Notes: generated by a model from the sequence alone, not told the origin. DNA of 64,000 bases from Pseudomicrostroma phylloplanum (GCA_039545275.1 BCHS01000003.1:62001-126000); one strand, 5' to 3'; numbered from the stretch's first letter, positions 11,258 through 23,010 are shown. A program made the numbers and translations.

Positions 11258-13153
11258 CTACTCCAGAACATTCCCTGTATGCGCTGATGCCTTGGCAGGG
11301 ATGGCCCTCGTCACATCCTCCTCCCCCTTCCACCAACCCTGGATTCGTCGCTTTGCCTCTCCTTTAATCCTCTTCTTCTCCTCGTACGCCCCTCCCCCAC
11401 TAGCTCCAGCAGCCATGACGCTCTTGTTCTCCTTTGCTCTCCGGACGAGGTAAGGGATGACTCGATCGAGCGGACCATACGGGAGGTACTTGTACACGGC
11501 TTTACTGCCATCGGGAGTGAGGAGGTTCCGGCCCAGCCCATCGGTAATGTCGTCGGCCATGCCGTAGAGCTGGCCAAAGCTGATACGCGAGGAGACGCCC
11601 TTGTTCATCACGAGGGTCTCGTCGCTCTTGTCCGATCCGGGACCTGCAGCAGTGCGAACGAGACCCTTGGTCTTCATCAGCTCTACCACGAGGGCCACGC
11701 TGTGGCGGTTGTGCGAGGCGAACATGGCGCCGATGGAGGGAAACTTGCTCGACTCGGCCACGCTCGAGGCGACGCCGTCGACCAGGATGGTGGCACAGGT
11801 GTTGTAGCAGACGTCCGTCTCTTGCTTGCTCTCCCATGCGGCAGTGGGCACGTCGATGGAGGCTGCGGCCTTGTGCTCCTGGTCTACGTAGGCTCCTCGG
11901 ACGAGCTTGACACCCAAGGGGTAGCTATGAGTCTGGGCGTCATCGAGGAGAGCTTGCAACAGAGGCTGAGAGCGCTTGAGAGAGGTCTGCAGAGTCATGT
12001 AAAAGGTGGGCAGAGAAGCCTTTTCGTGGGCCAGATTGCTAAAGCTCTGAGACCAAGAGGCAGTAGTGCTGAGCGGGTTACGCAGCTCTCGTGCCACGGC
12101 AAGGAAGATGACATCGATGGCAGGCTGCAGCCAGCTCTGCTCGGCGTCGATGATGACCTTGACGTTGCCAGGCTGAGCAAGATGTCCTGCCTCCCTGAAT
12201 ACTTCGACCAGCTCATTGAGAGCGTCTCGGTCCGAGGGCGAGAGGGAAGACTGGACTTGCTCGAGCAGCCCTGCCTTGGTCAATGCGGTGTGGCTGTTGC
12301 TGGTGAACATGTTGCGGGGTAGGACGGCGGAGGAGACTCGAATGAGGACGGCAGGGTCCTTGAGCATACCAGAAACCTTCATTGCCACGGCCGTGTCGGC
12401 TCCCGAGGTGACGTTCATGTGCGAGGCAAACTCGACGGAGCGCAGGTTGGCAGAGACGAGGTCTTGGTTGAGCGAGGTGGAGGAGCCGGCAGTGGAGCCA
12501 TTGGAGGTGGCATCGTCGTTTGAGAGTTCAGCAACGGAGTTCTGGTCGGCCTCGACACTGTAGGCAAAGAGAGTACCGACGCCTCGGCTTGCGAGACGCT
12601 CGACGACGGGAGCAGAGCCTTCGATGGTGTCCGATCCAGCAAACTGTGAGAGGAACGCAGGAGGGATCAGTATGTGCTCGCTGAGAACTTCTCGTCATTC
12701 ATCCTTCCCCGCCCCCGCTCTATTGCTGCTCACCTGTTCGAAAAAGGTGACCCTGACGATCTTTTCCATGACCCACTTCACGCCAGGAATCCTAGTAGCA
12801 TAGCACCGATCAATGATCTTTGGTCCGAGGTCCACAATGGTGGGGAAGGAGCACATGGTGTAAACGACGTAGGATCGGATGAGGTCGCGGTTGGTGAGCG
12901 TGGTGAGCGTGGGTGGGTGTTCGTTCGAAGGGTCACCGGAGTCGAGGTAGAAGGGCGCTGCGAAGAGGGGCACGGCGAGCAGTCCGAGTAGCAGACCCGG
13001 TCGTCTGAGGAAGCTCCTTGTTTGTGATGGTGGTTGTGGTAGGGCTTGAGTGGTGATCAGACGAGGTGTGGGGAGGAGGCTGCTGGTGGCATAGCGAGGG
13101 ACGGCGCAGCGAGGGACGTTGAGCCCTGTGCGGAAGAGTGTCCGGGCAGACAT
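11258..13153 (-). CDS. PUT1: Proline dehydrogenase (proline oxidase), mitochondrial
   Basis: Two exons, 13153-12734 and 12643-11258, joined in phase 0 to 601 aa. The first ~70 residues are Arg/Ser-rich with few acids (MSARTLFRTG...), as for a mitochondrial presequence, followed by a hydrophobic stretch. The catalytic (beta-alpha)8 FAD domain is clear: IDAEQSWLQPAIDV, LGVKLVRGAYVDQEH, FASHNRHSVALVV, SFGQLYGMADDITDGL and YLPYGPLDRVIPYLVRRAKEN, the last holding the conserved YxPYG and RRxxEN elements. The enzyme oxidises L-proline to pyrroline-5-carboxylate, passing electrons to ubiquinone in the inner membrane, the first step of proline use as nitrogen source. It is divergent from the elongase gene; the 516-bp gap must hold both promoters. 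Confidence 0.95.
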
Positions 13154-13669
13154 TGCGAGAGGAGAGGAGGTTGGGAGCGAGGGAAGGGGGACACTGTCTA
13201 GCACAAACCGGGGGGGAGGAGAGGTGGGGAGGAAGGGAGAGATGGGAGGGATATAAAGAGAGGCCCGGCATTCTCGTCTCCTTTTTTTTGGGCGCTCGCT
13301 CTTCCACGCTCGTCCGGACCGGTGGCTTGGCTTGGCTTTGGGGCAAAAACGGCAACCCTCGCTCGCTTCTCGCTTCTTCTCGTTCATTAAGCCGAGATCC
13401 GGTTCTGGTCAATGTGCCTGACCGGACCTCGAGGAAGGGAGCATCCCCTTTCCGTTCGCAGCACCGGCCAGTTCTTCTTTTTCCGGTTCTATTTCCTCGC
13501 ACATGGCCGGCAGAGAGCGTCACCATTGGCAGGGCAGGTCGTCCGCGTTCGCGTCCCGTCCTTTCTACCAGAGATGCACTTGCTATAGAGCAGCCCTGTC
13601 CATCCTTACCGTCTTTACTGGTACGCTTGCTACGTTTTCTCGCATCTTCTCCCCTTCAAGCTCCACACG
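13154..13669. promoter_or_regulatory. Shared divergent promoter region of PUT1 (-) and the ELO gene (+)
   Basis: The only space between the two start codons (13153 and 13670), so both promoters lie here. A TATAAA (plus orientation, 13252-13257) and a T-run (13281-13288) are visible. No conserved regulator site is claimed. Confidence 0.5.
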
Positions 13670-14824
13670 ATGCCCTCGCATTCGCCCATTTACGATGCTC
13701 TTGCTAGCCTCTTCCCCGCCGACCTGCCCAGGTCCCTCTACATCTGGGACCCACCTAACACTCCTCTCTCCACAATCACCCCAGTAGCAACAGCCATTGC
13801 TACCTACCTCGTGATCATCTTCGGAGGCAGATACCTCATGAAGGACCGGGCTCCCTTCGGATCAAGCCTCAAGTACCCTTTCCTGATCCACAACCTCGCA
13901 CTGACCATTGGCAGTGGTGCCCTCCTGGCGGTCATGCTCGAAGAAGTCTTCCCAATCATCAACCGCGGCGGGATGCTCTACGGCATCTGCCACCCTGCCG
14001 CCTGGACCACACGACTGGAGACGTTCTACATTATCAACTACTACTTCAAGTACTGGGAACTGGTAGACACGATCTTCCTCGTGCTGAAGAAGAAGCCGCT
14101 GCAGTTCTTGCATGTGTATCATCATTCGGCGACGGCGCTGCTTTGCTTCTACCAGCTGACGGGAAAGACGTCGGTGTCGTGGGTGGTCATTGTGCTCAAC
14201 CTTGCCGTGCACGTCCTCATGTGTGAGTACTGCCGGCATTGGTGGTTAGAGAAGGACGCGCATGCGGATGCTGATGAGCCTCTCCCCCCTCATCGCTGTA
14301 CAGACTTCTACTACGCCCTGTCGAGCCTGAAGATCCGAGTGCCATGGAAGCAGCTCGTGACCGTCTTCCAGATCACCCAGGTGAGTATCAAGAAATGCAC
14401 CTGGCCGCATCTGCTTACTGATCAGTCATTCTTGCCTACCCTCTCCTCGTATCTGCAGTTCGTCATCGACCTCGTCGCCGTCTACTTTGCTACCGGCCTG
14501 CACTGGTCGTACAGGTGGGGCATCACACTGCCATTCGCCTCGAAGCCAATCGATTGTGCCGGTGGCGAGCTGGCGGCTCTTGCTGGTTGCGCATGTCTTA
14601 CGAGCTAGTGAGTGTGGAGTAACTCAAGTCGTTGCGAAGTGTAGGCGGGAAGCAGACAAAATGCTGACATTTTCCTCCTCTCTCCTCTCTTTGGCCCCAT
14701 CAGCCTCTTCCTCTTCTTGAGCTTCTACGCCCGCACATATAAGAAGGACGGCAAGCCTGGAGTCAAGAAGGCCGCTCGCAATGGCCAGCCTGTCAATGGT
14801 AGCGCAAAGGCCGTGAAGCACTGA
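13670..14824 (+). CDS. ELO-family very-long-chain fatty acid elongase
   Basis: Four exons: 13670-14222, 14304-14380, 14459-14607, 14704-14824; all GT-AG, total 299 aa. The HxxHH box of the family is present in LQFLHVYHHSATALLC. It is preceded by YFKYWELVDTIFLVLKKKP (the KxxExxDT motif) and followed by the conserved LNLAVHVLMYFYYALSS, which is assembled only when the first intron is removed. About seven membrane segments are expected; the C-terminus is Lys-rich. ELO proteins catalyse the condensing step of fatty-acid elongation in the ER; in yeast, ELO2 and ELO3 supply the C24-C26 acids of sphingolipids. The FYPY/GNS1-SUR4 layout and length fit an ELO2/ELO3-type enzyme, but chain-length preference cannot be read from sequence. 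Confidence 0.93.
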
Positions 14825-15465
14825 ATCGCAGAGCAGGGCGGTGCTTGCGCATGGGCAAGGACGGTGGAGGTAGTCAATACTGCCAGCTTCGCCTGCTTCA
14901 GCTTTGCTTGTCTCAGTGAAGTGATCAGATGAACTAGGCGACAGGCCGCAGAAAGAGGCAGAAAGCAATACACGGCGCCCTTCCCTGTGGGCCGCGAGGA
15001 GCTTGGGCCGAAAGCGGCGGAGGACGTCGAGGAGAGGAGAAAGCATGGGAGGATTGGACGTGGACTCAGATCGGGGCAGGGTCGTGACAGTACAACATAT
15101 CTTTATAGAATCTACACCTACACATACGCATCAATGAAGATCATACGTTCTAGCAGCCGTCGTCTCTGCTCAGTGTGGGAAGAGGAGAAGACAAGTCGAT
15201 AGCCCCGCTCCACCTGTGCTTCGGAGAAAAACCAGAGCGGGTGCGCCAAGGCCCGGCTGGGTGCCGGGTGCCGGCTGGGGTTGACTCCGCGTCGGACTTT
15301 GGCAGTCTGGCTTGGCTGCTGCTCCACCTGGCGGCGTGCATCCATCCGCACTCACGCTCCTCCTCCGCTCACTCACTCTTTGGTCTCGTTCCTGAGCTCG
15401 TACTGAGAATCCCCATTCATCACCACATAGATCGTCGTATACCCCCTTCCAGCTTTCGATTGACC
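14825..15465. other. Intergenic region, ELO 3' flank and MINDY gene promoter
   Basis: Between two plus-strand genes. No supported gene or tRNA is seen. GCCGGGTGCCGG at 15260-15271 is a short near-repeat. An open frame continues upstream of the MINDY ATG but lacks conserved sequence. Confidence 0.5.
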
Positions 15466-18132
15466 ATGACCTCACACCAGCCTCAAGCAGGGAGCACCAC
15501 ATCGCCCCTCAGCGCAGAGGATCTGGCGCAATTCGAGTCTCTCAGCTTCGGCAACGGCAACGGCAACGGCAACACCGGAACCGGCGGCACCGGCGGCGGT
15601 GCTCCCGATGCTCAGCATCAGCAGCCGACGTATGACCAGCCGCCGCCGGGGTCACCGCCTCCGAATGTCAAGCCAGAGGAGCCGGGACAGCAGCAGCAGC
15701 AGGCACAGCCATTCCAAGAGCAGCAGCAGCAATATCAGCAGCAATATCAGCAGCAGCAGCAGCAGCCTTCTTTTGCAGGACAGTCACAGTCACAGTCACA
15801 ATACCCACACCAACAGGGAATGCGCACCGCCTCTACTTTCACCAAGCACGGCACTTCCAACCCTGAAGCGCCTTCTAATCCGTATAACCCCTTTCTCAGT
15901 AGTATGTCAACGACCGCGCCAGCACCAGGTCAAGCTCAGATGCAGAGCCAGCAGCAGCAGCTACCCGATACCGGGTATGGCCAGTCGAGCGGCTACTCAA
16001 TCCCCCACCAACAGGACCCCACGACGGCGAGCATGCCGTCCACCAACCCTTTCGCCAATCCGCAGGCCAGCTACGCTGCACCATCCACAGCGCCGTACAA
16101 TCCTCCTCCCACTGAGCCGCCTGCTGCCTTTCCCATGGTCGAGGAGCACCAGGCGTCTGCAGTTGGCGCTCCTGCCCCACGAGGAGGACTTCAGGGCGGG
16201 CATAGCGCTGCTCCTGTCCCTTTACGACGGCAGGAGGACAAGGCGTGGCCGACCAAGGACGTCATCTTCCGTGGGGTGGATCGCAAGATTGTCATGCAGG
16301 TGAGTCTCAGGGGGAGAGGGGGAGAGAGGAGCAGCCTTAAAGTGGAGCTATCGTCTCACCGCCATCTGCTTCCCTATCATAGGACGAGAACGGCCCTTGC
16401 TCACTGATAGCCATCGCGAACATCCTTCTCCTGCGCGGCGACCTCGAGCTGCAACCACCGGACCGCCCTTTGGTCAACTACGACTACCTCTCCTCCCTCA
16501 TTGCCGAGTACCTCCTCACTCGCCCCGGAGATGCATCTCTAGAGCAAGCCCTCAGCCTCCTCCCTCAGACGCAGTACGGTCTGAATCTCAACCCGGGCTT
16601 CATCTCAAACGAGACCTTCTACTCCTCCTCTCCGTCCGAGAGCAACAGTGCCGGAAGCAGACCAGGCCAGCTAGCCCTCTTCGACCTCCTCGGTATCAAG
16701 CTCTACCACGGTTTCCTCCCCGACCAATCCTCCGAGGAGACGTACGACATGCTCATCTCCCATGGGTCCTACGATTCTGCCTTAGACCAAGTCGTGCGAG
16801 GAGACGCCATTGCCGAGCAATTCTTCCGCGAGGCAATGGGAGAGGTCGGTGTGCGAGCTCCACTGAAGGTGCTCCGCGAGAGGGGTGGGGCGGTGCTCCT
16901 TGACTCCAAGGGGTGGGGAACAGCGCTGCAGCGGCGGGACCTCTCTGCTGCTCTTGAAGTCGGGGCTTTCCTGGATAACAATGCTTCGCAGCTCACCTAC
17001 CCGGGCTTGTTCGCCCTCTCTGCCTTGCCAGAGGGAACACTATGCGCACTCTTCCGCTTCAACCACCTCAGTGTCCTCTACCGTCCACGCACCGAGGAGC
17101 TACCTACCCCGCAGAGCGCAACGGAGGCGAGTCGTGCTCCGCCGACATTGCTGACGCTCCTCACGGACGAGGCGTTCCTGGATGAAGGACTAGCAGTGTG
17201 GGAGAGTCTGGCAGATGTGGACGGGAGTGCCAGTGGAGAGATTTACGATGGGCGATTTAGGCGGAGGGTCATCGAACAGTCTGCTAGAGCTGGGCGGGGA
17301 CGGGGTGCAGGGGGGCTCGGAGAAGGGTTTGGCGGTGGTGCCGAAGGCATTGCTGGTGCCGGAGCTGGGATGGGCGGAGGAAACAGCGGTGATCCTGGTG
17401 AAGACGCAGAGTGAGTGCCCTCGCCCCTCGGTCCCGCCGCTGCAGCCAGAGAGGTTTTGCCCCTTCTTGGTTCATGTTACTAACGAGTCCCCTCTCGCTC
17501 CCCCCTTCCCTGCTCACCACAGCTACGCCCTCGCCCTCCAACTGCACGTCGAAGAAAACGAACGAATAGAAGCACAGCGGCAGCGACGTGCCTCGAGGAA
17601 CCCCGCCGGAGCCGCAGGCGGAGGCTCTGGCCGGGGCGGAGCACCTGGATCTAGCTCTGGGTATGGCTACACCGGTACCGGCAGCAATACAGGTCAAAAT
17701 GGCAGTAGTGCGGGAAAGAGGACTTCTGGTCTCTTTGGACTTGGTGCGCTGGGCAAGAAAGGCAAGAGCAAGAATGCCAACGGACAAGCCCAGGGCCAGG
17801 GCGCACTACCTGAAGAGACAACCGCGGGTGCTGGTGCGGGAGGGTACGGGTACGAAGAAGCCCGGAGGGGCGCAGCGGACGATTTTGGCTCTAGAGCTGG
17901 CGGTGCCTCTGCCGGAGCGGGTGCCGGGGGAGCTGGGCCTGATGGACCTCCTGGGTATGGGATTTCTCGACCTGCCGGTAGTGGGGGTGAGGGAGGGGGT
18001 GGAGGCTCGTACGGCGGCGCTGCTGGTGGTGGTGGTGCAGAGGGGTACGATGCGCCTGCGGGTGCGGGTGCGGGTGCGGATGGGAGGCAGCAGCAGAAGA
18101 AAAAGAAGGACAAGGATTGCGTGATCATGTAG
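15466..18132 (+). CDS. MINDY-type (FAM63/DUF544) deubiquitinase with C-terminal CaaX box
   Basis: Three exons, 15466-16299, 16383-17410, 17523-18132, give 823 aa. The N-terminal 250 residues are disordered, rich in Gly, Gln and Pro. The catalytic domain begins at VIFRGVDRKIVMQ and, across intron 1, continues DENGPCSLIAIANILLLRG, with the nucleophile Cys in NGPC. A second active-site segment is TLCALFRFNHLSVLYR with the catalytic His. MINDY enzymes trim Lys48-linked polyubiquitin, preferring long chains. After DYALALQLHVEENER (a possible short ubiquitin-binding helix) follows about 190 residues of Gly-rich low complexity. The protein ends in KKKKDKDCVIM: a basic patch and a CaaX box, predicting farnesylation (Met at the last position) and membrane attachment. 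Length is longer than usual because of the low-complexity ends. Confidence 0.9.
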
Positions 18133-18348
18133 ATATATCGATGTCGATTGAGCTCAAACGTAGATGTAGATGAAGACAGTAAAGATTTGGGGATGTACAG
18201 GAGGCTGAAGGAAGGGTGGAGCGCTCTTGCTCTTGAATTTGCTCAAATCTCGATGCTCTGTCTATACTCTTCTATCAGGCCACGGCATATCCCACACACA
18301 CTAGCGTGCGAGCTGTTGAACCTTCTGATGTTTGCTTACTTTGTTACT

Positions 18349-21300
18349 TCAATCGCTACCGCTGTCAGAGAAGTCACTGTCTGAGCTTGAGCTGGAGCTT
18401 GAGGCTGAAGGGAAGGGCGCTTCCTTGTCAGTCTGCCTGTTCAAATTGGCTCGGAGTAGTCGGCGAGGTAGTGTACTCACCCTGTGTTGACTCGTATGGC
18501 GCATATTCGGCGTCCTGATCTGGATGATTCTCGCTGCCCTGTCCTGGACCGTCCTCGCTGTCCTCTTCAGAGTCGTCCTCGCTGTCCTCTTCAGAGTCGT
18601 CCTCGCTGTCCTCTTCAGAGTCGTCCTCGCTGTCCTCTTCAGAGTCGTCCTCGCTGTCGTCTGAAGACTCGCTCTCGCTGTCGTCCGAAGACTCGCCCTG
18701 GCTGTTCTGGTCTGATGGGCGAGCAGAGAGGAGTGTGGTGTGAAGGCGAAAATCAGTAGCGGCCAAGCGGCTTTCGGAACACCATTGCATGGCTGCGTGG
18801 AAGGTGGTTGTCACTGACCAGTGTCTGCGTTGCTTCCAAGTCTTGAACGTCTGCTCGCTCGTTGCGCGTCGGAGCTCTGCGAGCCCCCAACTTGAGAGCG
18901 CCTTCTCTTCTTGGGAGCTGTCACTGCCTCATAGGTCTCGTCCATGGTCCTATCGTTTCCGGTCAGATCCCGGGAAGGGTCTGCGTCAATTCCGGCCCCG
19001 TTCTTGATGTCCATCAGGATTCTGTACTGTCTCTTGCACTCCGCTTCTTCAACACTTGATGCCTCCTCCAGCAGCCCAGGTATGACAACCTCTTGCAGAG
19101 CCTCAAGCTTAGCTGCTAGAGCGCTGACAAATGCTTCAAGGGAACGCTGATAGTCGGAGCAGGGACTGGCAGAGTCGCCGCCCAAGAGAGCGCTGCGCAC
19201 ACGAGCTTTGACCACCTCGCTTTGGAGGAGAGCAGTGACGTGCTGATGGCTGACTTGAGCAGTGAGGATGAGATGTCGACGTAGGTTCTCTAGGCTTTGA
19301 GGCTAGACATTGGGAGCAAGCAGAGGCGTAGAATGCCGTCAGCTCATTTCAGGCTTCACGGCTGGCAGATGGTGTACTTACCGCGTATTGATCAGATTTG
19401 ACATCCTCGGGCTCCCTCACATCATCACGGGAAAGTGGAGTCAGGAACTCCGATGAGGGTCTGTCGTTGGCCGCTTCATCCACGCCTTCTATGGTAGTCT
19501 TTGCGTTCTGGGGATCAGCTCGATCCTCCGAAGGCGGCTGCCAAAAGCTTCGACGCCCTTCTTGACGCTCCGCAAGACCTTGTTGTGGGGCTACCGCTTT
19601 GGGTGCACAAGTGACGGTCCCACTTTCGTCGCGATGGAAAGTCAGGTCAATGGGCCCCTCGGCAGATCCGGTGAGGGCTTCTGCAATACTTTCTCTCAGT
19701 ACTTGCAATCGAGTGTCATCCATGTGCTTCATCGCAAGGGAGCTCAAAAGGGCTCCTTCTGCTTCTCTGGAACCCAACGGCTGTACTTGCAGTGTGAGCA
19801 GCGCCTGTTCAAGTTCTTGTGGGAATTCTCTAGCTACTCTATCGAGCATGTAGAGGTGTCGCACGGTGAAGGCGCAGCCAGCTTTGACTAGCAATGCAAG
19901 TAGTCCCGACGTTTGCGAGGACTTGTAGCTGAGAACAGCATGATCCATGACTACTGCTGCTGCAGCACTGCTGGTTCCACAAAGCTGCACGATGGCAAGG
20001 CCGTTGTGCTCAAGCTTCTCCATGAAAGGAGCACGAAGAGCATCAGGGCTGTGGGGATGGGGCCTTTTGGAAGAATCAGTCCACAGGTCTCCCAGATCCA
20101 TGTGGCCGGGCACTGCTTTGCTCTGGAAACGTGGGGGCAGATCTTCCATCGTCTTCTCCTCTTCGAAATCGGTGTAAGCCTCGAAAGGTAGTGAGATGCC
20201 CTGCTGTACTGTCTCGCCTTGCGTGTAGAGGTCCTTGCTCGGCTGTCGTCGCTCATTGCAGCCCAGGACCGTCAGAATGTGTGGCGAAAGATGTTGCAGA
20301 CGACTTTCTTCGCCGCATCTGCTCAACATCCACACATCGCCGGGCATTACGTTCTTGAGATCTCTGGAGATCGCATGATTCTCGACCGCACGAGCGAGGA
20401 GAGCAGGAAGATGAAACAGACCAGCCGCCTTGCACCAGCCGCTGAGTGCCTTCAGGAGCTTGCCCTTGAACGGATCGAGCAGTAGGCATTTTGTGGCCCG
20501 GGCGAGGAATTTAGGCCAGTCATGGACCAAGCCGTGAGTCTTCGCATGTGTCACCACACTAGTATCATCGACGATTGCTGGGAGAAGTAGGACACCGAGG
20601 ACGTCGTCGGCAGTTCGGTCTGCATTCGCCTGTGTCCAATTCGGCGCCCTTTTGGACTTCAAAGGCAAGTCCCTCACAAAGCCCGCACGGTGCGCCTGTT
20701 GCAGAAGAAAATAGGCGAACCATCTGGCCACCTTGAAGGGTGTAGATTGATCGTCAGTCTCATGGACCACGAAACGATAGATGCGGGAGGCGTAGACGCC
20801 GCTTTCATGCTGAGCCAGGGTCAAAACAGCTCTTTCCCAGAGGGCAGGAAGATTTACGTCGAACACGCGCCTAGAATAGAGCTCAGAGAAGATGCTGTAG
20901 GCGATAGCTGGTTCGCTTCTGCGATCCCAGTAGTAATAATGCTCTTTCGCAGGTTTGCGCCAGCGGAGAGACATGATGACTCGTGTCAGCAAAGATTCGT
21001 CAATCGTCAAGCTTGGATGGCCCGACTTGTGAGCTTGCTCGAAGCACTGCACCCTGAGGCTAGTTGCTTGTTGATTATGCAGAATGTTGCGCAACGATCT
21101 GAGTAAGATACCATCCTTGCCTTGTGGCTGTGGAAGGTAGACATCTTGCTTCTCGAGCCACGAGGCAAGCTCTGGCCATCTGATCATGGCTCGATGCAGA
21201 TCATGCAGGTACCGCGTGTGGATGTCGCCGTCGTCGTCGTCTGCGTTGCGGAGGCCAAAGGGAAGGGGCACGAAGTTGTGCTCCTCGAAAAGAGTCTTGT

Positions 21301-22066
21301 ATTCGGACCCGAATCCGGCCCTGCTTTCGGGCCTGCTATCCCATGTATCGCTTTCAGAGGCGCATTCATAGTATTCCACGAGGTCACGAGTATGCAAATG
21401 TAAGCCGGAATAGCGCTTGTGAGCTTCGGCTACGACTGACAAGACTGCTTGCAGAGCAATATGCTTGCCCCATGCTGTATCTCCGCCTCTCGCAGTGAAG
21501 CAATGATAACCTTGGGCAGAGGCGCTAAAATTCCTAATGACAAGCTCTTGAGCGAGCGCCAAAGGCAGAGTGGCGCCCAATGTGAGAAGCGTTCTGAACA
21601 ATTCTTGCGAGAAGATTTTAGGGTGAGCCATTGCGTAGAAGAGGGCATGTCCTCTGCCATGCCTTCGCAAAAAGTGTCGGGCACGCAAGTGGCAGCTCTG
21701 CGATAGCTTATAAAGGCGCTTGGAGACTCCGACGAGGTTTGTTGGATCATGGGAAAGCACCAGAACTCCTGCCAGAAGCTCATCGGGGAGGCGGTCGAAT
21801 CTGCCCCTATGGGTCTTAGTGCCAGCCCTGATCTCATCGGTCTGGCATTCAGGATGAATCAGGGGCATGTATGTTGAAGATTGGTCGTCGCCAACCGTGC
21901 CATTCGAGCTGTCCAAGTGTCTTCGTTTCCGTTGATGAGCCTGTCGCTGAGCCACCGTATATTCGGCCACCGCCAGTATCTTGTTGATACTACCATTCCA
22001 CCCGTCGCTTTTGGGGAGAGGGAAGGGGAACGATGGCAACGGCCCGAAGTCACGCTGCAGGAACAT
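18349..22066 (-). CDS. SL1, L-type half: F-box-like tandem-family protein, nearly intronless copy
   Basis: Long frame in line with the S-type half at 22109-22579, from which it is separated by one TGA. The first in-frame ATG after that stop is at 22066 (context GCCACCATG). Exon 1 runs to 19382 without any of the 20 introns found at matching positions in SL2. Three introns remain: exon 2 19302-18819, exon 3 18711-18481, exon 4 about 18402-18349 (last junction less certain). Order of parts: end of the S module (DFGPLP), F-box-like RLPDELLAGV, RARHFLRRHGRGHALFYAM, LLTLGATLPLALAQEL, FVPLPFG, DDVLGVLLLPAIVDDTSV, LAIVQLCGTSSAAAAVVMDH, a region matching the L-type coiled coil (YQRSLEAFVSALAAKLEAL), a basic cluster (PKKRRRSQ), then an acidic Ser/Asp/Glu repeat. 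No match to a known family. Possible nuclear protein by composition; function unknown. Confidence 0.6.
18551..18659. repeat. 24-nt tandem repeat in the SL1 C-terminal exon
   Basis: Four exact copies of a 24-nt unit (18551-18646) plus a partial fifth. On the minus strand it encodes an 8-residue acidic unit of the kind DDSEEDSE. The count is probably variable between strains. Confidence 0.85.
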
Positions 22067-22108
22067 GGTGGCCACTGCTTCATCGCTCACGTTGGATTTA
22101 TCGAAGAA

Positions 22109-22579
22109 TCAGTTGGAGAAGGTTTGCATCTCGGAAGTTTCGGCAACATGAAGCTTGGGATACGCTTTGGCTCCTTCTGATAGGATCGCGAGCACGGTAA
22201 GAAAGGAAAGTTTGGCGGACCACCCGTACTTGTGACCGCGTGGGCCGAAATGATGGTCAGCGAAGTAACGCCTGGCAAGCTCCTGCATCAGAGCTAACGA
22301 TATCACCGCCCCATACTGCAAGAGCGATTGGCAGAGGGCCTCGTCGAAGATGGCTGGCCTTGCGATCGCCCTGAACATGGCCAGATGAGTACCGTAGCGT
22401 GCTACGAAATACTGCGCTCTGATGTCAACCCGCTGTGTGAATGCTCGAATACTCTTGCAAAGGGCGACGAAGTCCTGAGGCTCTTCGAGAGAGAGCCAGA
22501 TCTTTAGCAGTACCCGATCTGGCATTCCAGCCAGTGTGGCATCGTGAGACTTGCCTGGGGAGTCGCTACAAGGTGGCAT
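22109..22579 (-). CDS. SL1, S-type half, ended by an in-frame TGA
   Basis: 156 codons from ATG 22579, without introns. MPDRVLLKIWLSLEEPQDF is the F-box-like start; RAQYFVARYGTHLAMFRAIARP and LLQYGAVISLALMQELARR are the family blocks. In paralogues the first intron would fall between LLK and IW, and others after each block; all are absent here. The frame stops at TGA (22110-22112 region), exactly where S6 and SL2 have the Trp of S-D-W-L, and the same frame stays open afterwards for 900 codons. So this is either a recent nonsense mutation in a fused gene or a split into two products. It could also be a sequencing error; one base (TGG to TGA) would explain it. Confidence 0.55.
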   Translation of the reverse strand: MPPCSDSPGKSHDATLAGMPDRVLLKIWLSLEEPQDFVALCKSIRAFTQRVDIRAQYFVARYGTHLAMFRAIARPAIFDEALCQSLLQYGAVISLALMQELARRYFADHHFGPRGHKYGWSAKLSFLTVLAILSEGAKAYPKLHVAETSEMQTFSN

Positions 22580-23010
22580 CTTGAGCGTTGATGAACGAGC
22601 AAGCTGATCGATGGCAGATGGTATAAAGGGAGGAAGGAAGGCTCAACGGCACTCCACCTCGGACGGAAGTGGTCGATGGAGAGGCAACGCGTCAGGTCCC
22701 CACTTCCCTTCCGTTACATTCCGTTCCGGCAGCGTTAGCATACTCTACTGTCCGAGTCGTGCTTCTTACTCCCGCCTTGTCCTTGCCCATCGGAGGTGGT
22801 CCTTTCACTAATGTTGACCGACAAGATAAGCACACGAAGAAGACCTGTGCTGCTGTCTAGCCCCGTAGGCGTCGCTAGCGACACATCGTGAAAGTGGCGG
22901 TGACTTTAATGGAATTCCAGCTGAGCGTCCAGCAGAGCGAGCGCCCTACCTCCCCTAACCCAGCTATGCTCACAACACCCCGAGAGACCGATGAACATCG
23001 TCAAGATACT
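22580..23010. other. Intergenic region between SL1 (5' side) and the OPT gene (3' side)
   Basis: No coding signal. It should hold the SL1 promoter, with TTTATAC on the minus strand near 22621-22627. Confidence 0.45.

Noticed and set aside
10434..11367. Short ORFs between the sugar transporter and PUT1
   Set aside because: They overlap on both strands, lack family features and do not extend across plausible introns.
15599..16303. Ser/Arg-rich ORF in the second frame of the MINDY N-terminus
   Set aside because: It results from CAG/AGC repeats of the real frame.
17694..18128. Minus-strand Pro-rich ORF opposite the MINDY gene
   Set aside because: It mirrors the Gly-rich low-complexity coding strand and has no motif.
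22109..22112. TGA in SL1 as a selenocysteine or programmed readthrough codon
   Set aside because: Fungi lack selenoproteins in general, and the homologues have Trp (TGG) here; a point mutation or error is simpler.
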